Positions 26,408-34,567 of a DNA stretch of 64,000 nt are shown here, in pieces (the stretch's first letter is position 1; each line of letters opens with the position of its first letter). This stretch comes from Pseudomonas viciae (GTDB lineage Bacteria; Pseudomonadota; Gammaproteobacteria; Pseudomonadales; Pseudomonadaceae). The notes under the pieces are model-generated. The model searched no databases and was not told the origin of the DNA. It saw only the letters and a program-made list of their open reading frames with translations. The position numbers were made by a program, and so were the translations under genes. The DNA is taken from NCBI RefSeq assembly GCF_004786035.1, contig NZ_CP035088.1, positions 3,074,001-3,138,000 on the forward strand. Reading direction: 5' to 3'.

Positions 26408-27505
26408 ATGCCTACCCAACACGAACCGTCGCTCTGTCGATACCATTACGACCCGCTCGACCGATTGATCGGCTGTACGTTGCTGGATGAGCCTGAATAT
26501 CAGCATTTCTACTGTAAAAAACGCCTGACCACAGAGATTCGAGGCACGATAAAAAATTCAATATTCCAACACGATGACCAGCTACTCGCACAACAGCGTC
26601 ACGGCGATAAGTTTGACGCTACGCTGCTGATAACCGATTGCCAGCGGTCGGTGTTGCACACGCACGGTGAGAACAGTCAGCGACAATCCATCGCCTATTC
26701 ACCTTACGGCCATCGTTCCATTGATCGCGGTATAGCCAGTTTACTGGGATTCAACGGTGAGCGAGCGGACCCGGTGACCGGGCATTATTTATTAGGTAAT
26801 GGGCGTCGGGCGTTCAGCCCGGTGTTGATGCGATTTAACAGTTCAGACAGTTTTAGTCCGTTTGGGGAAGGTGGGCTAAATGGGTATACATACTGCTTGG
26901 GTGACCCGATTAATAGAAGAGATCCTACAGGGAACACTCCACAGGCATTGTTAGGCTTGAAAAAAACTTACGTAGGTCAAAGTCTTTGGACAAAAGGAGG
27001 GGTCGCCAGTTCTGACGGATTCCGTGCGTTAAAAAGGATTAATGCTTTAGGTGAAAAGATTGAGAAGATTAAACTTGATGCTCAGAGGCAGATCTTCACA
27101 GCAGATAAGAATGTATTGGACGCGGGGGGCGACATCCAAAACACCACCACGCCAAAAACCGGAATCCGACTTGATAACCTTGCTTATAAGGTAGCGCGCC
27201 CTGAAACGCATCCGTTTTCTTCATTGACAGACAAATTTCCAAAACCTTATTTAGACCTCATGCAGCGCCAAGCGACCATCGATCAAGCTAACTACTATGA
27301 TGTCTTTAAATATTTGGAGGGAGTGGTGTCGGATGAGGGTATGCATCTTGCGGGCGCCCTGGAAAGCAAAACTCTCAAATTCAACAAGGAAATAGTTGCC
27401 TCGTATAAACTTAGGTTGCGATTATTTTCATTAGAGGAGGTTTCTAAGTTGGTTGCAGAGCAAAATCGAATTCGCGACAAATACTTGACTTATTCGCCTC
27501 AATAA
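26408..27505 (+). CDS. Short RHS repeat-associated core protein with variable C-terminal tip
   Basis: This 365-residue protein holds only the end of an RHS/YD element: a degenerate YD start (YHYDPLDRLIGCTLL), an RHS core (IAYSPYGHR, LLGFNGERADPVTGHYLLGNG, FNSSDSFSPFGEGGLNGYTY) and the boundary motif DPINRRDPTGN at about residues 166-178. After that comes a tip of about 190 residues with lower GC and no motif I recognise. Such tips are usually toxins swapped between strains. GAGG precedes the ATG. No convincing immunity gene follows. A decayed copy of the tip's last 29 residues lies at 27524-27628. It sits inside the ped cluster, which suggests insertion by transfer. Confidence 0.8.
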   Translation: MPTQHEPSLCRYHYDPLDRLIGCTLLDEPEYQHFYCKKRLTTEIRGTIKNSIFQHDDQLLAQQRHGDKFDATLLITDCQRSVLHTHGENSQRQSIAYSPYGHRSIDRGIASLLGFNGERADPVTGHYLLGNGRRAFSPVLMRFNSSDSFSPFGEGGLNGYTYCLGDPINRRDPTGNTPQALLGLKKTYVGQSLWTKGGVASSDGFRALKRINALGEKIEKIKLDAQRQIFTADKNVLDAGGDIQNTTTPKTGIRLDNLAYKVARPETHPFSSLTDKFPKPYLDLMQRQATIDQANYYDVFKYLEGVVSDEGMHLAGALESKTLKFNKEIVASYKLRLRLFSLEEVSKLVAEQNRIRDKYLTYSPQ

Positions 27506-27523
27506 TATCGCCCCCGGAAATAG

Positions 27524-27628
27524 TTGAATCCGTATCGAGCTAGACTGCAATCAGCCACATTTCAAGAGGTTGCTAAATTGGTGAAGGAGCGCAACCGAAC
27601 TCGCGCAAAGTACTTGCGCGGTAGATAG
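27524..27628 (+). pseudogene. Orphan fragment duplicating the RHS tip C-terminus
   Basis: Read from TTG 27524 this encodes LNPYRARLQSATFQEVAKLV then KERNRTRAKYLRGR and a stop. It aligns without gaps to the last part of the RHS protein (SYKLRLRLFSLEEVSKLVAE, then QNRIRDKYL), with about half of residues identical. A stop codon lies just upstream at 27521. It looks like the remnant of an older, displaced tip, as seen in polymorphic toxin loci. Confidence 0.65.
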
Positions 27629-27784
27629 AAAGACCTTAAGCAGACTACATTGGATGCCCAAGGAGTTGTGGTTTTTTACCGACGAGACCGCCGCACAAGC
27701 GTCAGGGTGCTCAAATAAGAGAGGCAGTTGCTCACTCCCTCGCCACGGGGCGTTGTGTAGGCCGACCAAGCCGCCTTTGACATG

Positions 27785-27797
27785 TACCAAGGAACTA
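27785..27797. promoter_or_regulatory. TACCAAGGAACTA element upstream of pedH
   Basis: It matches the TACCAAGGnAGTA element at 11 of 13 bases and ends 107 bases before the pedH ATG. Confidence 0.42.
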
Positions 27798-27858
27798 GAA
27801 AACTCAACACAGCGGGCAATTGTTGCCGGCGGCCCCTGGCCCAAGAATCTGCGACAGA

Positions 27859-27882
27859 CCGGGAAAATTTCCCGGGTATAAC
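27859..27882 (+). promoter_or_regulatory. pedH promoter with palindrome CCGGGAAAATTTCCCGG
   Basis: A perfect 8+1+8 palindrome (27859-27875) is directly followed by a TATAAC hexamer (27877-27882), so it occupies the space between likely -35 and -10 boxes. A regulator bound here would block or tilt RNA polymerase, which fits repression of pedH by PedR2 in the absence of lanthanides (inference). Confidence 0.55.
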
Positions 27883-27904
27883 AATAACCGCAGAGGTAGC
27901 CGTC

Positions 27905-29680
27905 ATGAGTCATCCCGCACGTCGCCAACCGTTCGCCGTGAGCCTGCTGCTCAGTGCCATGCTGCTGTCCGGTTCGGCTCTGGCCGCCGTGACCGATCAG
28001 GAAATTCTCCAGGATCCGAAAAACCCGCAACAGGTCGTGACCAACGGCCTGGGGGTTCAGGGCCAACGCTACAGCCCGCTCGATACCCTCAATGTCAATA
28101 ACGTCAAGGACCTGCGCCCGGTCTGGGCGTTTTCCTTCGGCGGCGAAAAGCAGCGTGGCCAGCAAGCCCAGCCGATGATCAAGGACGGGGTGATGTACCT
28201 CACCGGTTCCTATTCCCGGGTGTTCGCGGTGGATGCGCGCACCGGCAAGAAGCTGTGGCAGTACGATGCGCGCCTGCCGGATGACATCCGCCCTTGCTGC
28301 GACGTGATCAACCGGGGCGTGGCGTTGTATGGCGACCTGGTGTTCTTCGGCACCCTCGATGCCAAGTTGGTGGCCCTGAACAAGGACACCGGCAAAGTGG
28401 TCTGGAGCAAGAAAGTCGCCGACCACAAGGAAGGTTATTCCATCAGTGCCGCGCCGATGGTCATCAACGGCAAGCTGATCACCGGGGTAGCCGGTGGCGA
28501 GTTTGGCGTAGTGGGGCAGATCAGCGCCTACGATCCGAAGAACGGCGAACTGCTCTGGACCCGCCCGACTGTTGAAGGTCACATGGGCTACGTCTACAAG
28601 GACGGCAAGGCCGTCGAGAATGGCATTTCCGGCGGCGAAGCCGGCAAGACCTGGCCCGGTGATCTCTGGAAAACCGGCGGCGCGGCACCTTGGCTGGGCG
28701 GTTACTACGATCCGGAAACCAATCTGCTGCTGTTCGGTACCGGTAACCCGGCGCCATGGAACTCCCACCTGCGTCCTGGCGACAACCTCTATTCCTCGTC
28801 GCGCCTGGCCCTGAACCCGGACGACGGCAGCATCAAATGGCACTTCCAGAGCACGCCTCACGACGGCTGGGACTATGACGGCGTCAACGAACTGATCTCG
28901 TTCAACTACAAGGAAGGTGGCAAAGACATCAAGGCCGCGGCCACCGCCGACCGCAACGGCTTCTTCTACGTGCTCGATCGCACCAACGGCAAGTTCATCC
29001 GCGGTTTCCCGTTTGTCGACAAGATCACCTGGGCCACTGGCCTGGATAAGGACGGCCGACCGATCTACAACGACGCCAGCCGTCCGGGTGCACCCGGCAG
29101 TGAAGCCAAGGGCAGTTCGGTGTTCGTCGCACCGGCCTTCCTCGGCGCAAAAAACTGGATGCCCATGGCTTACAACCAGGACACCGGGTTGTTCTACGTG
29201 CCATCCAATGAATGGGGCATGGACATCTGGAACGAAGGCATCGCCTACAAGAAAGGCGCGGCGTTCCTGGGGGCCGGTTTCACCATCAAGCCGCTGAACG
29301 AGGATTACATCGGCGTGCTGCGGGCCATCGATCCGAAGACGGGTAAGGAAGTCTGGCGCCACAAGAACTTCGCGCCACTGTGGGGCGGGGTGCTGACCAC
29401 CAAGGGCAACCTGGTGTTCACCGGCACGCCTGAAGGTTTCCTGCAGGCCTTCAATGCCAAGACCGGGGAAAAAGTCTGGGAGTTCCAGACCGGTTCCGGC
29501 GTGCTCGGTTCGCCCATCACTTGGGAAATGGACGGCGAGCAATACGTCTCCGTGGTCTCTGGCTGGGGCGGCGCGGTGCCGTTGTGGGGTGGCGAAGTGG
29601 CCAAGCGCGTGAAGGACTTCAACCAGGGCGGGATGCTCTGGACCTTCAAGTTGCCGAAAGAGTTGGTGGCCAAGCGCTAG
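27905..29680 (+). CDS. pedH: Lanthanide-type PQQ-dependent alcohol dehydrogenase PedH
   Basis: This 591-residue periplasmic quinoprotein has a signal peptide (cleaved after SALA), propeller docking repeats ([20 protein letters not shown]), the vicinal disulfide Cys131-Cys132 ([10 protein letters not shown]) and the metal site WDYDG with catalytic Asp323 and an extra Asp325. That second Asp is the hallmark of lanthanide-dependent quinoproteins (XoxF, PedH, ExaF). It should oxidise the same alcohols as PedE when lanthanides are present. The ATG at 27905 follows a GAGGTAGCC site. It is preceded by the RHS insertion and by its own promoter. Confidence 0.94.
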   Translation: MSHPARRQPFAVSLLLSAMLLSGSALAAVTDQEILQDPKNPQQVVTNGLGVQGQRYSPLDTLNVNNVKDLRPVWAFSFGGEKQRGQQAQPMIKDGVMYLTGSYSRVFAVDARTGKKLWQYDARLPDDIRPCCDVINRGVALYGDLVFFGTLDAKLVALNKDTGKVVWSKKVADHKEGYSISAAPMVINGKLITGVAGGEFGVVGQISAYDPKNGELLWTRPTVEGHMGYVYKDGKAVENGISGGEAGKTWPGDLWKTGGAAPWLGGYYDPETNLLLFGTGNPAPWNSHLRPGDNLYSSSRLALNPDDGSIKWHFQSTPHDGWDYDGVNELISFNYKEGGKDIKAAATADRNGFFYVLDRTNGKFIRGFPFVDKITWATGLDKDGRPIYNDASRPGAPGSEAKGSSVFVAPAFLGAKNWMPMAYNQDTGLFYVPSNEWGMDIWNEGIAYKKGAAFLGAGFTIKPLNEDYIGVLRAIDPKTGKEVWRHKNFAPLWGGVLTTKGNLVFTGTPEGFLQAFNAKTGEKVWEFQTGSGVLGSPITWEMDGEQYVSVVSGWGGAVPLWGGEVAKRVKDFNQGGMLWTFKLPKELVAKR

Positions 29681-29694
29681 AAGCTTGTCGAAAC

Positions 29695-29788
29695 CGTGGC
29701 GAGGGAGCTTGCTCCCGCTCGGCGGCGAAGCAGTCGCCGAAAGCGGGGAGTGCTACGCACTCCAGCGGGAGCAAGCTCCCTCGCCACA
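29695..29788. repeat. Inverted pair of REP elements
   Basis: CGTGGCGAGGGAGCTTGCTC and GAGCAAGCTCCCTCGCCAC face each other between pedH and pedI; this probably ends pedH transcription. Confidence 0.85.
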
Positions 29789-29866
29789 AGGGCTTGCGCT
29801 GGCCTTGAACTTGCGCCTATCGCTTGAAACCTACGACCAAATAACGAGAGCCCCCCTGCCAATGAC

Positions 29867-29898
29867 GCATTCGTCCGGCATGCGCGGCTCTCTACCAT
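29867..29898 (+). promoter_or_regulatory. Ped-type promoter of pedI: GCATTCG-N19-TACCAT
   Basis: GCATTCG (29867-29873), 19 bases, TACCAT (29893-29898), 49 bases before the ATG. Confidence 0.6.
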
Positions 29899-29947
29899 CG
29901 GTCTATCGCCTGTCCCGCGACAGGCATCGACCAGGCAGAGGCCCATC

Positions 29948-31468
29948 ATGATCTACGCACAACCCGGAACCCCAGGCGCCGTCGTTTCCTTCAAGCCGCG
30001 CTATGGCAATTTCATCGGCGGCGAATTCGTCGCACCGGTCAATGGCGAGTATTTCACCAACACATCCCCGGTCAACGGCGAAGTCATCGCCCAATTCCCG
30101 CGCTCCAGTGCCGCCGACATCGACAAGGCCCTGGATGCCGCCCATGCCGCCGCCGACGCCTGGGGCAAGACCTCGGCCCAGGACCGCTCCCTGGTACTGC
30201 TGAAAATCGCCGACCGTATCGAACAGAACCTGGAAATCCTTGCCGTCAGCGAAACCTGGGACAACGGCAAGGCCGTACGCGAAACCCTCAATGCCGACGT
30301 GCCGCTGTCGGCCGATCATTTCCGTTACTTCGCCGGTTGCATCCGCGCCCAAGAGGGCGGGGCCGCCGAGATCAACGAGCTGACCACGGCGTATCACTTC
30401 CATGAGCCGCTGGGCGTGGTCGGGCAGATCATCCCGTGGAACTTTCCGCTGCTGATGGCCGCTTGGAAGCTCGCCCCGGCCCTGGCCGCTGGCAACTGCA
30501 TCGTGCTCAAACCAGCGGAGCAGACACCGCTGTCGATCACGGTGTTCATCGAGCTGATCGCCGACCTGCTGCCCGCCGGGGTGTTGAACATCGTCCATGG
30601 CTTCGGTCGCGAAGCCGGTGAAGCCCTGGCCACCAGTAAACGCATCGCCAAGATCGCCTTTACCGGCTCGACACCGATCGGTTCGCACATCATGAAATGT
30701 GCAGCCGAAAACATCATTCCGTCCACCGTCGAGTTGGGCGGCAAGTCGCCGAACATCTTCTTCGAAGACATCATGCAAGCCGAGCCGGCCTTCATTGAAA
30801 AAGCCGCCGAAGGCCTGGTGCTGGCATTCTTCAACCAGGGCGAAGTCTGCACCTGTCCGTCTCGGGCGTTGGTGCAGGAGTCGATCTACGAATCGTTCAT
30901 GGCCGTGGTCATGAAGAAGATCGCCAAGATCAAGCGCGGCGACCCGCTGGACACTGAAACCATGGTCGGCGCCCAGGCCTCCGAGCAACAGTACGACAAG
31001 ATTCTTTCGTACCTGGAGATTGCCCGGGAAGAGGGCGCCGAGCTGCTCACCGGCGGTGCGGCCGAGCGACTTGAGGGTGATTTGTCGGGCGGCTATTACA
31101 TCCAGCCGACCCTGCTCAAGGGCCACAACAAAATGCGTGTGTTCCAGGAAGAAATCTTCGGCCCGGTGGTGGGCGTGACCACCTTCAAGGACGAAGCCGA
31201 AGCGCTGGCAATCGCCAACGATACCGAGTTCGGCCTTGGCGCCGGCCTCTGGACCCGCGACATCAACCGCGCCTACCGCATGGGCCGGGCGATCAAGGCC
31301 GGTCGCGTCTGGACCAACTGCTACCACCTGTACCCGGCCCATGCCGCGTTCGGTGGCTACAAGAAGTCCGGCGTCGGCCGCGAAACCCACAAGATGATGC
31401 TCGATCACTACCAGCAGACCAAGAACCTGCTGGTGAGCTATGACATCAATCCGCTGGGGTTCTTCTAA
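29948..31468 (+). CDS. exaC: NAD-dependent aldehyde dehydrogenase PedI/ExaC
   Basis: This 506-residue cytoplasmic aldehyde dehydrogenase oxidises acetaldehyde or phenylacetaldehyde made by the quinoproteins. It shows the family features: [20 protein letters not shown], nucleotide-binding FTGSTPIG, general base Glu in [10 protein letters not shown] (near residue 264) and catalytic Cys in [15 protein letters not shown] (near residue 302). Length and sequence match ExaC and the acetaldehyde dehydrogenase AcoD group. It is monocistronic, with its own GCATTCG-type promoter and flanking REP elements. Confidence 0.92.
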   Translation: MIYAQPGTPGAVVSFKPRYGNFIGGEFVAPVNGEYFTNTSPVNGEVIAQFPRSSAADIDKALDAAHAAADAWGKTSAQDRSLVLLKIADRIEQNLEILAVSETWDNGKAVRETLNADVPLSADHFRYFAGCIRAQEGGAAEINELTTAYHFHEPLGVVGQIIPWNFPLLMAAWKLAPALAAGNCIVLKPAEQTPLSITVFIELIADLLPAGVLNIVHGFGREAGEALATSKRIAKIAFTGSTPIGSHIMKCAAENIIPSTVELGGKSPNIFFEDIMQAEPAFIEKAAEGLVLAFFNQGEVCTCPSRALVQESIYESFMAVVMKKIAKIKRGDPLDTETMVGAQASEQQYDKILSYLEIAREEGAELLTGGAAERLEGDLSGGYYIQPTLLKGHNKMRVFQEEIFGPVVGVTTFKDEAEALAIANDTEFGLGAGLWTRDINRAYRMGRAIKAGRVWTNCYHLYPAHAAFGGYKKSGVGRETHKMMLDHYQQTKNLLVSYDINPLGFF

Positions 31469-31490
31469 CCCAGCAACACCGCAAAACCCA

Positions 31491-31581
31491 ATGTGGGAGC
31501 GGGCTTGCTCGCGAAAGCGGCGGAACAGTCACTCGATCAGTGTCTGATCCACCGTCTTCGCGAGCAAGCCCGTTCCCACAT
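31491..31581. repeat. Inverted pair of REP elements
   Basis: ATGTGGGAGCGGGCTTGCTC and GAGCAAGCCCGTTCCCACAT face each other between pedI and pqqA. Confidence 0.85.
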
Positions 31582-31642
31582 TGTTGGATGTGTGCAGGCC
31601 AAACATTGCTACCAACGCACCCCACCCACCGCTTCGAAAGTA

Positions 31643-31674
31643 GCATTCGAGCCCTGGGCACGGCGTGCATTAAT
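31643..31674 (+). promoter_or_regulatory. Ped-type promoter of pqqA: GCATTCG-N19-ATTAAT
   Basis: GCATTCG (31643-31649), 19 bases, ATTAAT (31669-31674), 41 bases before the ATG. The box shares AAGTAGCATTCG with the FIST promoter. Confidence 0.6.
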
Positions 31675-31715
31675 GACCTTGCCGGAATTGCCCGGTACAA
31701 GAAGAGGAAAGACCC

Positions 31716-31787
31716 ATGTGGACTAAACCCGCGTTTACCGACCTGCGTATTGGCTTTGAAGTGACGATGTACTTCGCCAACCGATAA
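31716..31787 (+). CDS. pqqA: PqqA, precursor peptide of pyrroloquinoline quinone
   Basis: This 23-residue peptide begins [20 protein letters not shown] and ends ANR. It contains the Glu-Val-Thr-Met-Tyr block; in PqqA the Glu and Tyr of this block are crosslinked by PqqE to form PQQ. AGAGGAA lies about ten bases before the ATG. It stands alone: no pqqB-E genes follow, and a strong hairpin ends the transcript directly after it. An extra, separately controlled precursor gene next to the PQQ enzymes would raise cofactor supply on alcohol. A pqqABCDE operon is expected elsewhere. Confidence 0.92.
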   Translation: MWTKPAFTDLRIGFEVTMYFANR

Positions 31788-31793
31788 GGGCAG

Positions 31794-31820
31794 GCCCGGC
31801 CTGATGCGTTCAGGCCGGGC
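31794..31820 (+). terminator. Hairpin terminator after pqqA
   Basis: GCCCGGCCTGA (31794-31804) pairs perfectly with TCAGGCCGGGC (31810-31820), seven bases after the pqqA stop. The T tract is poor, so it may also serve as an RNA-stabilising end. Confidence 0.65.
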
Positions 31821-31836
31821 TCACCATTTGGTCTGA

Positions 31837-31864
31837 TTGCAATCACGGTGGGATGCTTTAGGCT
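31837..31864 (+). promoter_or_regulatory. Possible sigma-70 promoter of ercA
   Basis: TTGCAA (31837-31842), 16 bases, TAGGCT (31859-31864), 35 bases before the ercA ATG. It lacks the GCATTCG box of its neighbours. Confidence 0.35.
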
Positions 31865-31899
31865 CAGGGGATCCCAAGACAATAAGAACAGGCTTACCG

Positions 31900-33063
31900 A
31901 TGAGCCAGAGTCTCAGTCCGCTGCGCAAGTTCGTTTCCCCCGAAATCATGTTCGGTGCCGGTTGCCGGCACAATGTTGGCAATTACGCCAAGACGTTCGG
32001 CGCGCGCAAGGTGCTGATCGTCACCGATCCCGGCGTGATCGCTGCCGGATGGGTGGCCGATGTCGAGGCCAGCCTCCAGGCCCAGGCTATTGATTACTGT
32101 ATCTACAGCGCGGTCTCGCCCAATCCCCGGGTCGAGGAAGTGATGCTGGGTGCGGACCTGTACCGGGAAAACCACTGCGACGTCATCGTTGCGGTGGGTG
32201 GCGGCAGTCCGATGGACTGCGGCAAGGCCATTGGCATCGTCGTCGCCCATGGTCGCAATATCCTCGAATTCGAAGGCGTGGACATGCTGTACATGCCCAG
32301 CCCGCCGCTGATCCTGATTCCCACCACGGCCGGGACTTCGGCCGACGTGTCGCAGTTCGTGATCATCTCCAACCAGCAAGAACGCATGAAATTCTCCATC
32401 GTCAGCAAGGCGGCGGTGCCGGACGTGTCGCTGATCGACCCGGAAACGACCCTGAGCATGGATCCGTTCCTGTCGGCCTGTACCGGCATCGACGCGCTGG
32501 TACACGCCATCGAGGCGTTCGTATCCACCGGTCACGGCCCGCTCACCGACCCCCATGCGCTGGAGGCGATGCGGCTGATCAATGGCAATCTGGTGCAGAT
32601 GATCGCCAACCCGGCGGACGTCGCCCTGCGGGAAAAGATCATGCTCGGCAGCATGCAGGCCGGGTTGGCGTTCTCCAACGCGATCCTCGGCGCGGTGCAT
32701 GCGATGTCCCACAGCCTGGGCGGCTTCCTGGATTTGCCCCATGGCTTGTGCAACGCGGTACTGGTGGAGCATGTGGTGGCGTTCAACTACAACTCGGCGC
32801 CGGAGCGTTTCAAGGTGATTGCCGAGACCCTGGGCATTGATTGCCGGGGGCTCAATCACCGGCAGATCCGCACCCGGTTGGTGGAGCATTTGATTGCCCT
32901 CAAGCACACCATCGGTTTCCACGAAACCCTGGGCCTGCACGGGGTGAGCACCTCGGATATCCCGTTCCTGTCGCAGCACGCGATGCACGATCCCTGCATC
33001 CTCACCAACCCTCGGGAGTCGAGTCAGCGGGATGTCGAGGTCGTTTATGGCGAAGCCCTCTGA
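31900..33063 (+). CDS. ercA: Iron-containing alcohol dehydrogenase ErcA
   Basis: This 387-residue group III iron-containing alcohol dehydrogenase has NAD-binding VAVGGGSPMDCGKAIG and metal-binding residues in the Asp/His-rich C-terminal domain (TGIDALVHAIEAF, GAVHAMSHSLGGFLDLPHG). In P. aeruginosa, ErcA takes part in control of ethanol oxidation rather than bulk catabolism. The gene overlaps the following hybrid kinase gene by 17 bases, which couples them and supports a signalling role. The start at 31900 follows AATAAGAACAGG. Confidence 0.9.
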   Translation: MSQSLSPLRKFVSPEIMFGAGCRHNVGNYAKTFGARKVLIVTDPGVIAAGWVADVEASLQAQAIDYCIYSAVSPNPRVEEVMLGADLYRENHCDVIVAVGGGSPMDCGKAIGIVVAHGRNILEFEGVDMLYMPSPPLILIPTTAGTSADVSQFVIISNQQERMKFSIVSKAAVPDVSLIDPETTLSMDPFLSACTGIDALVHAIEAFVSTGHGPLTDPHALEAMRLINGNLVQMIANPADVALREKIMLGSMQAGLAFSNAILGAVHAMSHSLGGFLDLPHGLCNAVLVEHVVAFNYNSAPERFKVIAETLGIDCRGLNHRQIRTRLVEHLIALKHTIGFHETLGLHGVSTSDIPFLSQHAMHDPCILTNPRESSQRDVEVVYGEAL

Positions 33064-34417
33064 CGAGCAGCAAAAAGCCCTGGCCGGGCTGCTGGGGCTG
33101 GGCAATCACTCGACGCGCAAGAGCCATTATCCGGAACTGGCGGCGCGTCTCGATGAACTGGAGCAGGCGCGGCAGCACCTGCAACAACTCAACGACCAGT
33201 TGGAACAGCGAGTGGCCGAGCGCACCGACGCGCTGCTGGAGGCCAACCATAATCTGCAACAACAGATCGCCCAGCGCGAGTTGGTCGAGCAACAGTTGCG
33301 CGACGCCCGGGATGCCGCGCAGGCGGCCAACCGTAGCAAGGACAAATACCTGGCCGCCGCCAGCCACGACTTGCTGCAACCGCTCAACGCCGCACGCCTG
33401 CTGATCGCCACCTTGCGTGAGCGCACGCTGCCGACCTCCGAGCAGGTCCTGGTGGAGCGCACCCATCAGGCCCTTGAAGGCGCCGAAGACTTGCTCACTG
33501 ATTTGCTGGATATCTCCCGGCTGGACCAGGCCGCCGTCAAGCCGGACCTGGCACCGTATCGACTGGATGAGTTGCTGGCGCCGCTGGCTTCCGAGTTCCA
33601 ATCGGTGGCCAGTGCCGCGGGGCTGGAGTTGCGGGTGCGCTTTGGCGACGAAGCGATCATGACTGACCTGCGGCTGATGACTCGCATCCTGCGCAACCTG
33701 CTCAGCAATGCCTGCCGCTACACCGCCCAGGGCGGCATTCTCCTGGCTGCGCGGCGCCGGGGAGGGCGGTTGAGCCTGGAAGTCTGGGACACGGGGCGTG
33801 GCATTGCGGCCGATTGCCTGGAGTCGATATTCCTCGAGTTCAATCAATTGGACGTCGGGCGGGCCGCGGATCGCAAGGGTGTGGGCCTGGGATTGGCGAT
33901 TGTCGAACGCATCGCCCATATCCTCGGTTACCGAGTCCAGGTGCGTTCCCGACCGGGACGTGGCTCGGTGTTCAGCATCGAGGTGCCGCTGTCTGCTGAA
34001 AAGCCCTTGCCTGTGCCGCAGATACCGGTACAGGCGGTCGCTGGCAACCCGCTGCCGGGACGCCGGTTGTTGGTGATCGACAATGAACTGAGCATTCTGC
34101 AAAGCATGGCTGCGCTGCTGGGGCAGTGGGGTTGCGACGTGTTGACCGCCACCGATGAAGCAGGCGCCCTGGATGTGCTGCAAGGCCGTGCGCCGGAGCT
34201 GATCCTGGCGGATTTCCACTTGGATCATGGGGTGGTGGGCTGTGAAGTGGTCAAGCACCTGCGCGAGCATTTCCATCAGGCCATCCCGGCGGTGATCATC
34301 ACCGCCGACCGCAGTGACCAGTGCCGCCGCGCCCTGCGCAAACTGGATGCGCCGCTGCTGAACAAACCGGTCAAGCCCGGCAAGTTGCGGGCAGTGTTGA
34401 GCCAGTTGCTCGGGTAG
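33047..34417 (+). CDS. ercS: Hybrid sensor histidine kinase ErcS-like
   Basis: This 456-residue soluble hybrid kinase begins with a coiled coil (about residues 25-85) and has no PAS domain or membrane segment. It has HisKA with His107 (AAASHDLLQPLNAARL), a HATPase (NLLSNACRYT; GVGLGLAIVERI) and a receiver with Asp389 (LILADFHLDHG). ATG 33047 is preferred over 33032 because GAGG lies before it. The HATPase and receiver closely resemble those of the kinase at 10142, so the two are probably paralogs. Lacking a sensor domain, it may be driven by ErcA, whose gene it overlaps. Confidence 0.87.
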   Translation: MAKPSDEQQKALAGLLGLGNHSTRKSHYPELAARLDELEQARQHLQQLNDQLEQRVAERTDALLEANHNLQQQIAQRELVEQQLRDARDAAQAANRSKDKYLAAASHDLLQPLNAARLLIATLRERTLPTSEQVLVERTHQALEGAEDLLTDLLDISRLDQAAVKPDLAPYRLDELLAPLASEFQSVASAAGLELRVRFGDEAIMTDLRLMTRILRNLLSNACRYTAQGGILLAARRRGGRLSLEVWDTGRGIAADCLESIFLEFNQLDVGRAADRKGVGLGLAIVERIAHILGYRVQVRSRPGRGSVFSIEVPLSAEKPLPVPQIPVQAVAGNPLPGRRLLVIDNELSILQSMAALLGQWGCDVLTATDEAGALDVLQGRAPELILADFHLDHGVVGCEVVKHLREHFHQAIPAVIITADRSDQCRRALRKLDAPLLNKPVKPGKLRAVLSQLLG

Positions 34418-34452
34418 CGACCCTGAAACTCATCCACCTGAACCCATCCAAC

Positions 34453-34479
34453 CTGTGGGGGCGAGCCTGCTCGCGATAG
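34453..34479. repeat. Single REP element
   Basis: CTGTGGGGGCGAGCCTGCTC then GCGATAG, just after the ercS-like gene. It marks the right end of the alcohol oxidation block. Confidence 0.75.
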
Positions 34480-34567
34480 TTGTTTCGTGTTATGTTATCC
34501 GATCTCGTTTGGCAGGGATTCTCATTCCTGGCCTTGCATGAACACGAACTCTCATCCGAGCATTTCC

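Noticed and set aside
27629..27904. Possible immunity gene for the RHS protein in the spacer before pedH
   Set aside because: The only frames there overlap the pedH promoter or a REP fragment and lack ribosome-binding sites.
27551..29542. A 663-codon open frame antisense to pedH
   Set aside because: High-GC codon bias leaves the opposite strand of a real gene open. pedH is certain from its motifs and signal peptide, and the antisense product has no recognisable domain.
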